Notes under the pieces: generated by a model | What the model saw: the letters and a program-made list of their open reading frames with translations, nothing else | The model's database searches: none | What the model was told of the DNA's origin: nothing | Position numbers and translations under genes: made by a program | Assembly: GCA_035294305.1 (NCBI GenBank) | Contig: DATGLD010000030.1 | Location: 124,001 to 188,000, forward strand | Length of the DNA: 64,000 bases | DNA from: DASRBN01 sp035294305 | Lineage (GTDB): Bacteria > Chloroflexota > Ktedonobacteria > Ktedonobacterales > Ktedonobacteraceae | Direction: 5' to 3' | Shown: positions 17,687 to 26,026 of the stretch, piece after piece | Layout of the letters: each line of letters starts with the position of its first letter | Position numbering within the stretch: the stretch's first letter is position 1

Positions 17687-18406
17687 TCATACCAGCGCCA
17701 ATACCTCCTGACGCGCGCCCGCGACGTCATAGCCAGAGCGCTTGCATAGCAGGTCGGCATTGCGGCGCAGGCGATCGATGATATTGCGGCGCAGGCGATA
17801 AATCTCCTGCACATCGTCAAACTCCTGGCCGCAGAATTGCACGATCTCGCGTGGTTTGAGGCCGCAGTGATAGAGTAGGTAGGCCACGCGGTACTGGCGC
17901 TCATCCGCGAGTAAATGACCGATGATCTGCCAGAGGTCACTCGTATCGTACTCGTCTTCGCAAGCAAGCGTCCCCGGTTCATCGTCGGCAGGCAGCGCGA
18001 CAATAGTTGATCGTGAATAGGTGCGCAACGTGTCGATGATGATCGCGTGCAGGCTGACATGCAGATACTTTAATGCGGATCCCAGCGAGGAGAATGTTAT
18101 GTTCTGGTTACCAATCGTCGCCTGCCAGAAGCGGGCGAAGCCCTGAGCGATATAGTTCTCGTCGCTTTCAAAACGACACGCCATTTTATATAAGGAATGA
18201 CAATAGAGCCACTGGTACATTAGTTGCGTGAAGCATTGCTGCACGCCTTCCCAGGCCAGGACATCCTGTTGTATGAGGGCACGGTGAAACAGTTCCAGGC
18301 TGTAATGTTCATTGGATGGTTCTCCGCTCCTATATTTTTGTAGCTCCCTGATGCAGCCTTCTATCAGGGCCGATGTGTTCATATCTTGTATTGTATCTAA
18401 TAACAT
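17687..18406 (-). CDS. Divergent ECF-like sigma factor, copy A
   Basis: A 239-aa protein. The middle has a sigma region-2 look (CFTQLMYQWLYCH, then a helix ending IIIDTLRTYSR); the C-terminal part (LLADERQYRVAYLLYHCGLKPREIVQFCG, then IYRLRRNIIDRLRR) resembles region 4 with its helix-turn-helix. It lacks a classical ECF sequence profile, so the call rests on pattern and on the family being repeated: a second copy at 63290-63991 is about 76% identical over the first 226 residues by hand count. GGAGGAG lies 9 bases before the ATG. It is downstream of the LuxR-STAND gene with a 160-base gap. Confidence 0.65.
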   Translation of the reverse strand: MLLDTIQDMNTSALIEGCIRELQKYRSGEPSNEHYSLELFHRALIQQDVLAWEGVQQCFTQLMYQWLYCHSLYKMACRFESDENYIAQGFARFWQATIGNQNITFSSLGSALKYLHVSLHAIIIDTLRTYSRSTIVALPADDEPGTLACEDEYDTSDLWQIIGHLLADERQYRVAYLLYHCGLKPREIVQFCGQEFDDVQEIYRLRRNIIDRLRRNADLLCKRSGYDVAGARQEVLALV

Positions 18407-18565
18407 CTGCGAAGTCTCCTCCGGCTAGCGTATTATTCTGCTTTCCTGCTTCCAGTCTACACGGCAAAGCATAAGGAAGACATCGCTCAAACTTGCTATT
18501 TATGAAGAAGACTTTTTCTGCTATTTCAGGCGCGAGATAGCTAGAACTAACGATATGGATTTTGC

Positions 18566-21286
18566 TCAGGTGAGGTGGTGTTCGATGGCAAAGCGAGTCG
18601 CGGCATTACGCGAGTTTACATCCAGCTTATTGAAGATGGAGCGCACGTGGGCATTGACTGTATGCAGGCTGATAATGAGTTGTTGGGCGATCTGCGCATT
18701 GGTCTGACCCTGAGCTACCAGGCGCAGCACCTCTACCTCGCGCTCAGTCAGGCCTGCCGGATAACTGGACGGCGCCTGCTCAATGGCCTCTTGCTGTAAA
18801 ACTTGTTCAAGATCCGCGAGAAGCGGATCTGGTTGTTTCGGTAGAGAGAAAACCTCTTCAAGTGACATGCCTCGTCCCTCAGTGTGCGCCTGGGCAAAGG
18901 CCTCTTCACCCAATCGGGAACGGGCCGAGACAATGGTTCGCTCATAAGCGGCCCGTTCTATGGGCGGCAGCGGTGTGCTCATCTTTTCCCGTAAGGCTTC
19001 AGCCATACCACATAGTCTAGAGGCCCACAGGACATTCAGCGGAACAGAGGTCTCATCATCCCCGGCAGACGCCCAATTTTCCGTGACCCCGCGAATCGCT
19101 ATAGATTCTTCTACAAGTACGCTTGCCAGTCCCTCTAGAGACGAGATCATATCCTCTCTATCGCCCAATGTTTGATAGAACTCCAGGCTGTCCTGATAAA
19201 GGGCACCTGCTTTCACGTAATCACCTTGAGCAATGGTGACCTCTGCCAGCAAGCGGAGATATTCGGCTATGCTGGCTATATTACCGAGCTGCCTCGCTGC
19301 TAACAGCGAATCTTCAATCAGTACGCGAGCCCTTGTGGCATCGCCTTGCAGGAGGGCTAACCGTCCAGCAAGAGCGATACAGCAAGCTTCTCCATCTCTA
19401 TCGCCCAACTCCCGCATGGAGACCAGGCCGTCTTTGAGCAGGGAACGCACCTGGTCGAGATCGTCCAGTGAGATCAGGAGCATCTCTGCCAGGCGAAGCA
19501 GTGTATAGGCGATGCCTTCCTTGTATTCAAGCTCGCGAAAGATCGCCAGGCTCTCTTCAAAAAGGTGGCGGGCTTCAGCGTACTCGGTTTGCTGAGTACG
19601 CTGGCGCGCAAGGCGAAAAAGTGACCAGCCGATCCGTTGCTTGTTGCCCAGCTTCCTCCAAAGCTCCAGCGATTCCTCGATGCGAGTACGGGCCGCCTTC
19701 AAATCTCCTGTTGTTCTGGCGACTCTTTCTAAATGGTGAAGGGATAATGCGATGCCCTCTGTATCCCGAAGTTCCCTATAAAGCCTGAGACTCTCTTCGG
19801 CCAGCACTTCCGACCGGTCGTTTTTATCCTCTAGATAAGCCATATGCGCTGCCGCGCTGAGTGCATTCGCCACTACGGAAGGAGCAATACCCTGACTTCT
19901 GGCAAGCGCTCGTTCCAGGAAATTCAGCGCCTCAAGCGAGTAATCATGCAGGCCCCAGAACTGACGCAGGGTTGCTCCCAGCCGCAAGACCATTTCGATA
20001 GCACGCGCTGAATCCTCTCTTTCTCCCTTTTCTAGCAACCACTGCATGACTGCTCGCAGGTTGTCGTGCTCACTTTCCAATCGCTCAAGCCATGTCGTTT
20101 GTTCAGGTCCTCCAAACTTCACCTCTGTGTCTTCGGCCAATCGCAGGTAGTACTCGGCCTGAGCCTGGCGAGTAGTTTCCACCTCGCCGTTCGCGACCAA
20201 TTGCTCCAGCGCGTACTCGCGAATCGTCTCCAGGAGGAGCAGGCGAGGCTCGTTCCCCTTCTGCTCGACTTGTTGCAGCAAGCTCTTGTCGATGAGGGAA
20301 GCCACCCGGTTCAAAATCTCAGCAGTTTTATCGCCAGGAGTCGTGGAGATGGCCTCTATCGCCTCGAGCGTGCAGCCACCCACAAAAACTGAGAGCCGGC
20401 GGAACAGGAGCTGCTCATCGGCACCGAGCAAATCGTAGCTCCACGCGATCGTATTGCGCAACGTCCGCTGGCGCGGTGGCAAATTGTGCGGCCCATCCGT
20501 CAAGACAGAAAGGCGATGTTCTAGCCGCCGCAACAGCGTTTTTGGTGGCAACAGCTTGATGCGAGATGCCGCCAGGACGAGGGCCAGTGGCAGTCCATCC
20601 AGGCGCACGCAGATCTCGGCGATTGCCGGCGCATTCTCTGAAGTGATGCGAAAATCGGGTTTGATCGCCTGCGCCTGCTGCATGAAGAGCGCTACGGCCT
20701 CATATTGTAAAAGTTCTCCGGTAGCAGGAAGCTTCTGGAGATCTGGCACGGCGAGCGTTGGCACGACATATTCATACTCCCCATGGAGATGCAGCGCCTC
20801 CCTGCTTGTGACCAGGATGTTCAACTCAGGACAGGCCTGGAGGAGTTCCACTACCGAAAGGCTGGCCACCACCACCTGCTCAAAATTATCTAGCAGCAAG
20901 AGCAGCCGTCGATTGCGCAGGTAGGATTTCAAGGAATCGCTGAGAGATTGATCCCGGGCTTCCCAAAGATCGAGGGTATGGGCAATGGTGGGGATGACCA
21001 GCGCCGGGTCGCTGATGGGAGCCAGGGAGACGAAGAAGACGCCATCGGGGTAATCGGGCAAGAGATGGGCGGCGACCTCTAAAGCCAGGCGTGTCTTACC
21101 GACACCGCCGGTCCCGGTAAGCGTCAGCAGGTGCACCTCCATACGTCGCAGCAGAGCACTGGCAGTTGCTATCTCCGATTCACGTCCGATAAACGGTGTG
21201 AGTTGTACCGGTAGATTGTTTGGCGTGGCCAGTCCGGGCTCAGCAGGAGTTCGTCTTGTGGGAAGAAAGGATATATTGTCCTGCAT
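18566..21286 (-). CDS. LuxR-family STAND regulator (NB-ARC - TPR - LuxR HTH)
   Basis: A 906-aa protein: P-loop GTGGVGKT at 58-65, Walker B LLLLLDNFE at 128-136, the GLPLAL motif at 232-237, then a long helical repeat region with TPR-like units (DLKAARTRIEESLELWRKLGN; DYVKAGALYQDSLEFYQTLGD). The last 65 residues are a textbook LuxR/FixJ HTH (LTEREVEVLRLVAQGQTNAQIAQ). Such MalT-like proteins activate transcription after ligand-driven oligomerisation. The start lies 8 bases after the stop of the HEAT-like gene, so the two are surely one transcript; its own ribosome site is poor, with the nearest GAGGAGG about 25 bases away, suggesting translational coupling. Confidence 0.92.
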   Translation of the reverse strand: MQDNISFLPTRRTPAEPGLATPNNLPVQLTPFIGRESEIATASALLRRMEVHLLTLTGTGGVGKTRLALEVAAHLLPDYPDGVFFVSLAPISDPALVIPTIAHTLDLWEARDQSLSDSLKSYLRNRRLLLLLDNFEQVVVASLSVVELLQACPELNILVTSREALHLHGEYEYVVPTLAVPDLQKLPATGELLQYEAVALFMQQAQAIKPDFRITSENAPAIAEICVRLDGLPLALVLAASRIKLLPPKTLLRRLEHRLSVLTDGPHNLPPRQRTLRNTIAWSYDLLGADEQLLFRRLSVFVGGCTLEAIEAISTTPGDKTAEILNRVASLIDKSLLQQVEQKGNEPRLLLLETIREYALEQLVANGEVETTRQAQAEYYLRLAEDTEVKFGGPEQTTWLERLESEHDNLRAVMQWLLEKGEREDSARAIEMVLRLGATLRQFWGLHDYSLEALNFLERALARSQGIAPSVVANALSAAAHMAYLEDKNDRSEVLAEESLRLYRELRDTEGIALSLHHLERVARTTGDLKAARTRIEESLELWRKLGNKQRIGWSLFRLARQRTQQTEYAEARHLFEESLAIFRELEYKEGIAYTLLRLAEMLLISLDDLDQVRSLLKDGLVSMRELGDRDGEACCIALAGRLALLQGDATRARVLIEDSLLAARQLGNIASIAEYLRLLAEVTIAQGDYVKAGALYQDSLEFYQTLGDREDMISSLEGLASVLVEESIAIRGVTENWASAGDDETSVPLNVLWASRLCGMAEALREKMSTPLPPIERAAYERTIVSARSRLGEEAFAQAHTEGRGMSLEEVFSLPKQPDPLLADLEQVLQQEAIEQAPSSYPAGLTEREVEVLRLVAQGQTNAQIAQQLIISLHTVNAHVRSIFNKLDVNSRNAATRFAIEHHLT

Positions 21287-21294
21287 AGACTGTT

Positions 21295-22968
21295 CTAAAA
21301 GTAAAAATCATCCTCCTCAGACAAGAGGTTGAGCGGTGACGGGAATGAGCCGGATTCCATAGCCTCGGCCATGAGACGAATAAAGCCGTTTTCGAGCGTA
21401 TAATGCATCATGGCGCGCAGGAATGGTTGCTGCTGAGGCGGCAGGCCAGAATCAGGGTGCAGCGCTGAGGCGGTGGCTCTTGCTAAGTGGGCATCGTTTG
21501 CGCGCCCGGCAAGCTGGAAAAGCATGCCCTGACGACGCAGGCGAGTTTCATAGAGCAAACGCCATTTGTCGTCTATCACTTTTTCAAGCGCCTCTGTCAC
21601 GATAGCTTCTTGCTGTGCCCTCGAATCCTCGCCGGCAGGCCGCGTCCCCTTACGCTTGCGACCACGTGACGGATTCGTATCGCCCTTGCGCGCCAGGTAG
21701 GAATTGATATAGGGCTTCACACTGTCAAATGGGTCGAAGTACCAGGAATCAAATTCGCTGAGTTGGTATAGTTCGTCGCCATGCTGCGCGGTCTTTTCGA
21801 CCTCCATGGTGAATGAGAGCGGTTCAAGCTTGATAGAACCGCCCGAACCACTCTTCTGCTGGAATCCGCCTTCGATCAGAGGGCGCCAGACAGCGTAGGC
21901 AACGGGCACTTTGTGGCGGGTGCGTTTATTCACCGCTCGCGCCTCGCTAATTAATGCGTAACAGTACTCCAGCGAGACGCGGAAACTACCGAAGCCCTGC
22001 CCTTGCATGCTCTCGATTAATTCTCCCCAGCGTTCGACCTCCATTTCATCGGTACCATAGCAATCCTTAATACCCCATTCATCCTGGTAAAGGATGTTCA
22101 CGCCTTTCAACAACCCATCGGGACGTTGCCAGGCCAGCATCACCATCTGTGTTCCCGCGCCATCGACAAAGCTGGCCCGTGCCTCATATAAAGGGAGCTG
22201 GTATTGACGGGCTTCGGCCATAGCCGCATCTTCCGTGCCAGGAGTAGATTGCATCGTCAGGCGCCCTAAGGCTGCGCGCGCCTGCTGTTTGACCTGGCGA
22301 TTTGAAGTGCTGGTGAGCAGGTAATTCAGAGCGGGAATGCTGCGGTTACCGGCAACCGGCCCCAGGTGCTCAAGCGCATCGATGGCCGCCGCCACAATTT
22401 TGGTCGACGTATTTTCTATCATCGGGATCAGCAAATTGGCGGCGCGTGGGTCCTGGCTGCTTCCCAGCCAGCTGATGAAGCCCAGGCGGCGCTCCACCGG
22501 CATCTTTTCAACATCTTCCAACACTGACTCAACGCCGAGTTCGCTCTGCCCTACCAGTTCGAGCAGGCGCATCTGCATCTGGAGCATGGCCGTTTCGGGA
22601 TCGTTCAAATAGTCCATGATGCCTTCGTCGGCCATCTCTGAACCCAACTCTTTAAGAATGGGGGCCAATGTCAACTTCGCCAGGTCACTCACCGTTGGAT
22701 CGGCCACAAAATCTTCCAGTTCTTCAAGATCAAAATCGGTGGCAAGTTCGGAAAGAATCAAGATCGCTGCTGAATGTGCCTTTGTATCATTGGTGCGTAG
22801 TAAGTGCAATACCTTATCGCGCGCCCCCTCCGTCCAATCTTCGTCCAGGCGATCAAAATAGTGAGCCAGCGTATCCGGGTCAATATCGTCGCGGCGACTC
22901 ATGGCCAGCAAAATGCTATCAATGCTCTCCTGCGGAGGTCCTTTACCTCCCCGGCGTCCTCGTGCCAT
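21295..22968 (-). CDS. HEAT-like repeat protein of unknown function
   Basis: With the ATG at 22968 (AAGGA about 8 bases upstream) the product is 557 aa; the frame stays open to 23040. After a basic start (MARGRRGGKG) the first half is built of paired helices (HSAAILILSELATDFDLEELEDFV; ASTKI-type units such as IVAAAIDALEHLGPVAGNRSIPALNYLL), a HEAT/ARM-like solenoid. The second half is mixed alpha/beta with a KR-rich loop (RGRKRKGTRP) and an acidic end (LLSEEDDFYF). It lies between a terminase-like gene and a LuxR-STAND gene on the same strand. A scaffold role is the most one can infer. Confidence 0.7.
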   Translation of the reverse strand: MARGRRGGKGPPQESIDSILLAMSRRDDIDPDTLAHYFDRLDEDWTEGARDKVLHLLRTNDTKAHSAAILILSELATDFDLEELEDFVADPTVSDLAKLTLAPILKELGSEMADEGIMDYLNDPETAMLQMQMRLLELVGQSELGVESVLEDVEKMPVERRLGFISWLGSSQDPRAANLLIPMIENTSTKIVAAAIDALEHLGPVAGNRSIPALNYLLTSTSNRQVKQQARAALGRLTMQSTPGTEDAAMAEARQYQLPLYEARASFVDGAGTQMVMLAWQRPDGLLKGVNILYQDEWGIKDCYGTDEMEVERWGELIESMQGQGFGSFRVSLEYCYALISEARAVNKRTRHKVPVAYAVWRPLIEGGFQQKSGSGGSIKLEPLSFTMEVEKTAQHGDELYQLSEFDSWYFDPFDSVKPYINSYLARKGDTNPSRGRKRKGTRPAGEDSRAQQEAIVTEALEKVIDDKWRLLYETRLRRQGMLFQLAGRANDAHLARATASALHPDSGLPPQQQPFLRAMMHYTLENGFIRLMAEAMESGSFPSPLNLLSEEDDFYF

Positions 22969-23113
22969 AACTTCATTCCTTAACTGATTAGAGAGTTCGA
23001 GCATAGTGTGTATTTGAATTGCATGCCCAACGCATCGCATTGTACCACGAGAAGAAGTCCCCGTCTATGTGCAGGGTAGGTAAGGAGGTAAACTCACGTG
23101 AGCACTGGTCTCT

Positions 23114-24616
23114 TCAGAATCTTCCCTCGTCTCCATACAATCTTATGGGACGAATCAATGTCGATGTTGCTGGGGAAACGAGCGATTGCAGGGCTTCCGC
23201 CAGCAGCGCCAGGCTGATGAGGAAGTCGTCGTGTCCATCGGTAGGGTCAACATAGATATCCAATACCTCTGGCGCTGGTAAACGATAACGAGCCTGCCGC
23301 AGTTGTTTCCATACCTCTTCGTAGATTGCGGGTGGGGCGCCATTGTGAGCATATAGTTTAAGACGGCCACTATTGAGCAATGAGAGCAACGTGTAGGCCA
23401 GCCGCGATTTGCCGGGGCGCGTGAACGTGAAAGGAATAACGCGCTCCTGACCAAGCCGGTTTGACAACAGTGAAGCCAGGCCCGCGCCAAGCCCGGTGGC
23501 ATCTATTACCAGCGCGCGGGTATTCCAACGCTCGACCAGCGCGAGCGCGGCCGCGTATTGTTCGAGGTAAGGCCGTCCTGTCCACCATTGATGATGTACA
23601 ACATTAATGCATGGCAGGTCCAACTCGTTGTAGTAGACGCGGCCGATGGTGATGACAGTGCTATCTCGCCGCGAACCGGCAGACGACGTATGGGTAAGTG
23701 TATCCGAGGCTATAGCGGTTCCCGGCGCAGGCCGTTCTTCGCCCGCGATATCCATGCCCGCGATATAGCAGCCGTCGCTATCAGGCGCATCTTCCCAGGC
23801 ATGCGTTCCTTGCAGGAGCGTTTTTTGCAATTCATTCAAGAAATAGCCCGCGCCACTTATCGGGCGGAGGAAGTATTGAGTCTGAATGGCGGGATGATCT
23901 TCCCCCAAACGCGCGATTTCTTGTTGAACGAATGTTCGATAAGCGGGATTGATTGCTGCCAGCGTGCGCCAATCATGTTCAAAATGCTGGCGAACGCCTG
24001 TGCGCTGCTCTAACTCAAGATTCGCCGCACGTTGCTGCGCCAGCAGGGTGTGGTCTGTCCAGGCGGTACCATACAAGATTGTCGTAGCGTTGGCAACTGC
24101 CGCCATTGGCCTGAAGTCGCGATTGAACTTCTCTAGCAGCACATCTTGCGCCTCATCTATTTCCAGTAACAGGTCTGCCGTGGCGCCTACGACGTTACTT
24201 TCCGGCCCGGCTGAAAAGAACATGATACGGGGTCCAGCATGGTTGCGGAGCAGGATGGGATCGGCTGTGGGAGCAAGCCCGAGGATGTAGCCATTGCTCG
24301 TCCAGATGCGGTCTCGCGTAAATGGGGTATCAAGCAGGGAGAGAAGGCGCAGGCGGCTGGTAATGATCTGTGGTGTAAAAGTTGGAGCTGCCTTGACAAT
24401 CGTTCCCTGCGGCATGCATGCGAGTAGATAGGCTTCGAGTACCGCCGATAGCTGGTTCTTGCCCGATTGTCGTGCCATCATCACCGTGAAAATGCTTCCC
24501 TTGCCATCTAAAATGGAGGCGAGGATGGCCTCGGCAATCTCAAGCTGGTAAGGATAAAGTGGTTTACCCAGAATGTGACGGGCAAAGCGGGCAATTGACG
24601 GCGAGGAATGCTTCAT
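23114..24616 (-). CDS. Phage terminase large-subunit-like ATPase/nuclease, not in a prophage
   Basis: A 500-aa protein (start 24616; AGG about 8 bases upstream; frame open to 24634). The ATPase half has an adenine-type LYPYQLEIAEAIL, Walker A ARQSGKN at 48-54, Walker B LLLEIDEAQD at 149-158 and a coupling motif TILYGTAW. The nuclease half has the RNase-H-fold acidic set: Asp289 (AGMDIAGE), Asp372 (VIDATGLGAG) and a C-terminal DGHDDFLISL. These are the motor and nuclease that package phage DNA, and all key residues look intact. No portal, capsid, small terminase or integrase gene lies within this window, so it may be a domesticated or defence-related copy. A HEAT-like gene follows after 145 bases. 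Confidence 0.82.
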   Translation of the reverse strand: MKHSSPSIARFARHILGKPLYPYQLEIAEAILASILDGKGSIFTVMMARQSGKNQLSAVLEAYLLACMPQGTIVKAAPTFTPQIITSRLRLLSLLDTPFTRDRIWTSNGYILGLAPTADPILLRNHAGPRIMFFSAGPESNVVGATADLLLEIDEAQDVLLEKFNRDFRPMAAVANATTILYGTAWTDHTLLAQQRAANLELEQRTGVRQHFEHDWRTLAAINPAYRTFVQQEIARLGEDHPAIQTQYFLRPISGAGYFLNELQKTLLQGTHAWEDAPDSDGCYIAGMDIAGEERPAPGTAIASDTLTHTSSAGSRRDSTVITIGRVYYNELDLPCINVVHHQWWTGRPYLEQYAAALALVERWNTRALVIDATGLGAGLASLLSNRLGQERVIPFTFTRPGKSRLAYTLLSLLNSGRLKLYAHNGAPPAIYEEVWKQLRQARYRLPAPEVLDIYVDPTDGHDDFLISLALLAEALQSLVSPATSTLIRPIRLYGDEGRF

Positions 24617-24778
24617 ACGAGACCTGTCTAGCATTTGAGGTTGTAAAGGTTCGGTCAGGTGACCCTGCTGCGTAGAAAGAAGAGGCGCAGAATATTTCTA
24701 TAAGCAAGAAATAGAGCTGCCTGCTTGCTTGTAAGTATAGCACGCAATGGTGAGAAAATCAAGATAAGGAAAATAAGA

Positions 24779-24831
24779 AAAGTACTCACAGGGGTATGCG
24801 TTGCAATTGGGTATGCCCCTGTGAGTACTTT
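24779..24831 (-). terminator. Terminator of the shorter Vgb-like gene
   Basis: A 16-bp perfect stem (aaagtactcacagggg at 24779-24794 with its complement at 24816-24831) closes a 21-base loop. Read on the minus strand it follows the Vgb-like gene and runs into a T-rich tract (TTTTCTTATTTTCC), as expected for an intrinsic terminator. Confidence 0.8.
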
Positions 24832-24846
24832 CTCTGGCAACAGCAG

Positions 24847-25944
24847 TTATTGTTGTATCGCCTCGGCCAGCTTGTTGACGAACTCTTCGTCGAACCAGAT
24901 GCGTTTCTGGCTATCCACGTTCAAACCATCGTGGGGATGCCCGTTCGGTGTTGGCGTGTTGTATTCGGAAAACGAACCGGTGCCGCTATCGGGGAACGAG
25001 CCGAAGATGTTCTGCTCGGAGTCATCGAACCAGACCAGCCCGTTACTATCAACGCTGATGCCGGAGGCATGTTCGGCGCAGGTCTGGCAGGCAATGGGGT
25101 AGGTGTATTCCGTGACCCCATTGTTTGTGCCGGGCTGTGCCAGTTTCACCTGCAGTTCGCCGATCATGCCAACGAAGCCCTCTGTCCACCAGATATTGCC
25201 ATTAGGATCAATCGTAATCATATGGGGAGTCAGCGCCGGGGGTGGATTGTTGCGAATCTTGTATTCTTCTATGTGCCCGCTTGAGCTGACATATTCGCCG
25301 ATTTGCGCCACTGTGCCGTTGTTTTCAGTGAACCATATGTTATTGGAGGCATCGACGACTATGCCGTAGGGCAGGCTATTAGCAGTAGGGGTTGTAAATT
25401 CCGTGAATTTGTGTTTTTTCGGGTCGAAACGCGCGATTTTGTTCGTGTAGTGTTCTGTCACCCAGATATATCCTTTATGGTCGATAGCCAGGTCCCAGGG
25501 GCCTGAATTGGCGGTCGGCAGCGTCCACTTCTTGAATGTGCCGGTGCTTGGATCCAATCGGCCAAGGGTATTGGTGTGGAACAGGGGAAACCAGAGGTTC
25601 CCGTTTTTATCAAAGGCCAGGAACAGCGGCTGCCCGTAATGAGCCGGAAGCTGGTATGTTGCGATCCAACTCGAGGTGACCGGATCAAATTCCTCAATTT
25701 TGCCAGAAGGTGTACCTTTGGGGCAATCTGGCTCTGGGTCGCAGCCAGGAACAGCCAACCAGACATGGCCCCCGCTATCGAAAGTTGTCCCCCAGGGGTC
25801 TATACCGCTCGGAGTATACCAATCCTGTGATAGCACCTGAGAAGGACGCAGGGCAAAAGCCTGGCTTCCGGTGCCAAAAAAAGTCGCTCCTCCAAGGAGT
25901 ATCGTCATCAATAGGAGACTAAGGAATAACTGTTTGCTGCGCAT
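24847..25944 (-). CDS. Secreted streptogramin-lyase-like beta-propeller protein
   Basis: A 365-aa exported protein: signal peptide (KQLFLSLLLMTILLGGATFF, cleavage near AFA), then repeated propeller units containing the Vgb pattern P-x-G-I/L-x-x-D-x-x-G-x-I/V-W-x-T/V-E (PWDLAIDHKGYIWVTEHYTNKIARFDP; PYGIVVDASNNIWFTENNG). Virginiamycin B lyase linearises streptogramin B antibiotics, but most secreted homologues have unknown function and I could not confirm its catalytic His/Glu set. A paralogue with an extra C-terminal region lies 82 bases upstream on the same strand. Both leaders contain cctggcaccta. Confidence 0.82.
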   Translation of the reverse strand: MRSKQLFLSLLLMTILLGGATFFGTGSQAFALRPSQVLSQDWYTPSGIDPWGTTFDSGGHVWLAVPGCDPEPDCPKGTPSGKIEEFDPVTSSWIATYQLPAHYGQPLFLAFDKNGNLWFPLFHTNTLGRLDPSTGTFKKWTLPTANSGPWDLAIDHKGYIWVTEHYTNKIARFDPKKHKFTEFTTPTANSLPYGIVVDASNNIWFTENNGTVAQIGEYVSSSGHIEEYKIRNNPPPALTPHMITIDPNGNIWWTEGFVGMIGELQVKLAQPGTNNGVTEYTYPIACQTCAEHASGISVDSNGLVWFDDSEQNIFGSFPDSGTGSFSEYNTPTPNGHPHDGLNVDSQKRIWFDEEFVNKLAEAIQQ

Positions 25945-25994
25945 TGAACGCGGATTGACCTTTCTAGGAACCTGGCACCTACGAGGGGTGCGAC

Positions 25995-26014
25995 GGGCGA
26001 CCAGGTGGTCGCCC
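25995..26014. repeat. Palindrome of the gggcgacc family, copy 1
   Basis: gggcgacc (25995-26002) and ggtcgccc (26007-26014) form an 8-bp stem with a 4-base loop between the two Vgb-like genes. The same core occurs at 48678-48700 and inside the long hairpin at 63205-63274. Confidence 0.6.
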
Positions 26015-26026
26015 TTTCATTGTTGA

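Noticed and set aside
23114..24616. Prophage call based on the terminase-like gene
   Set aside because: No portal, capsid, tail, lysis or integrase gene within 20 kb on either side; neighbours are regulators and housekeeping-type genes.
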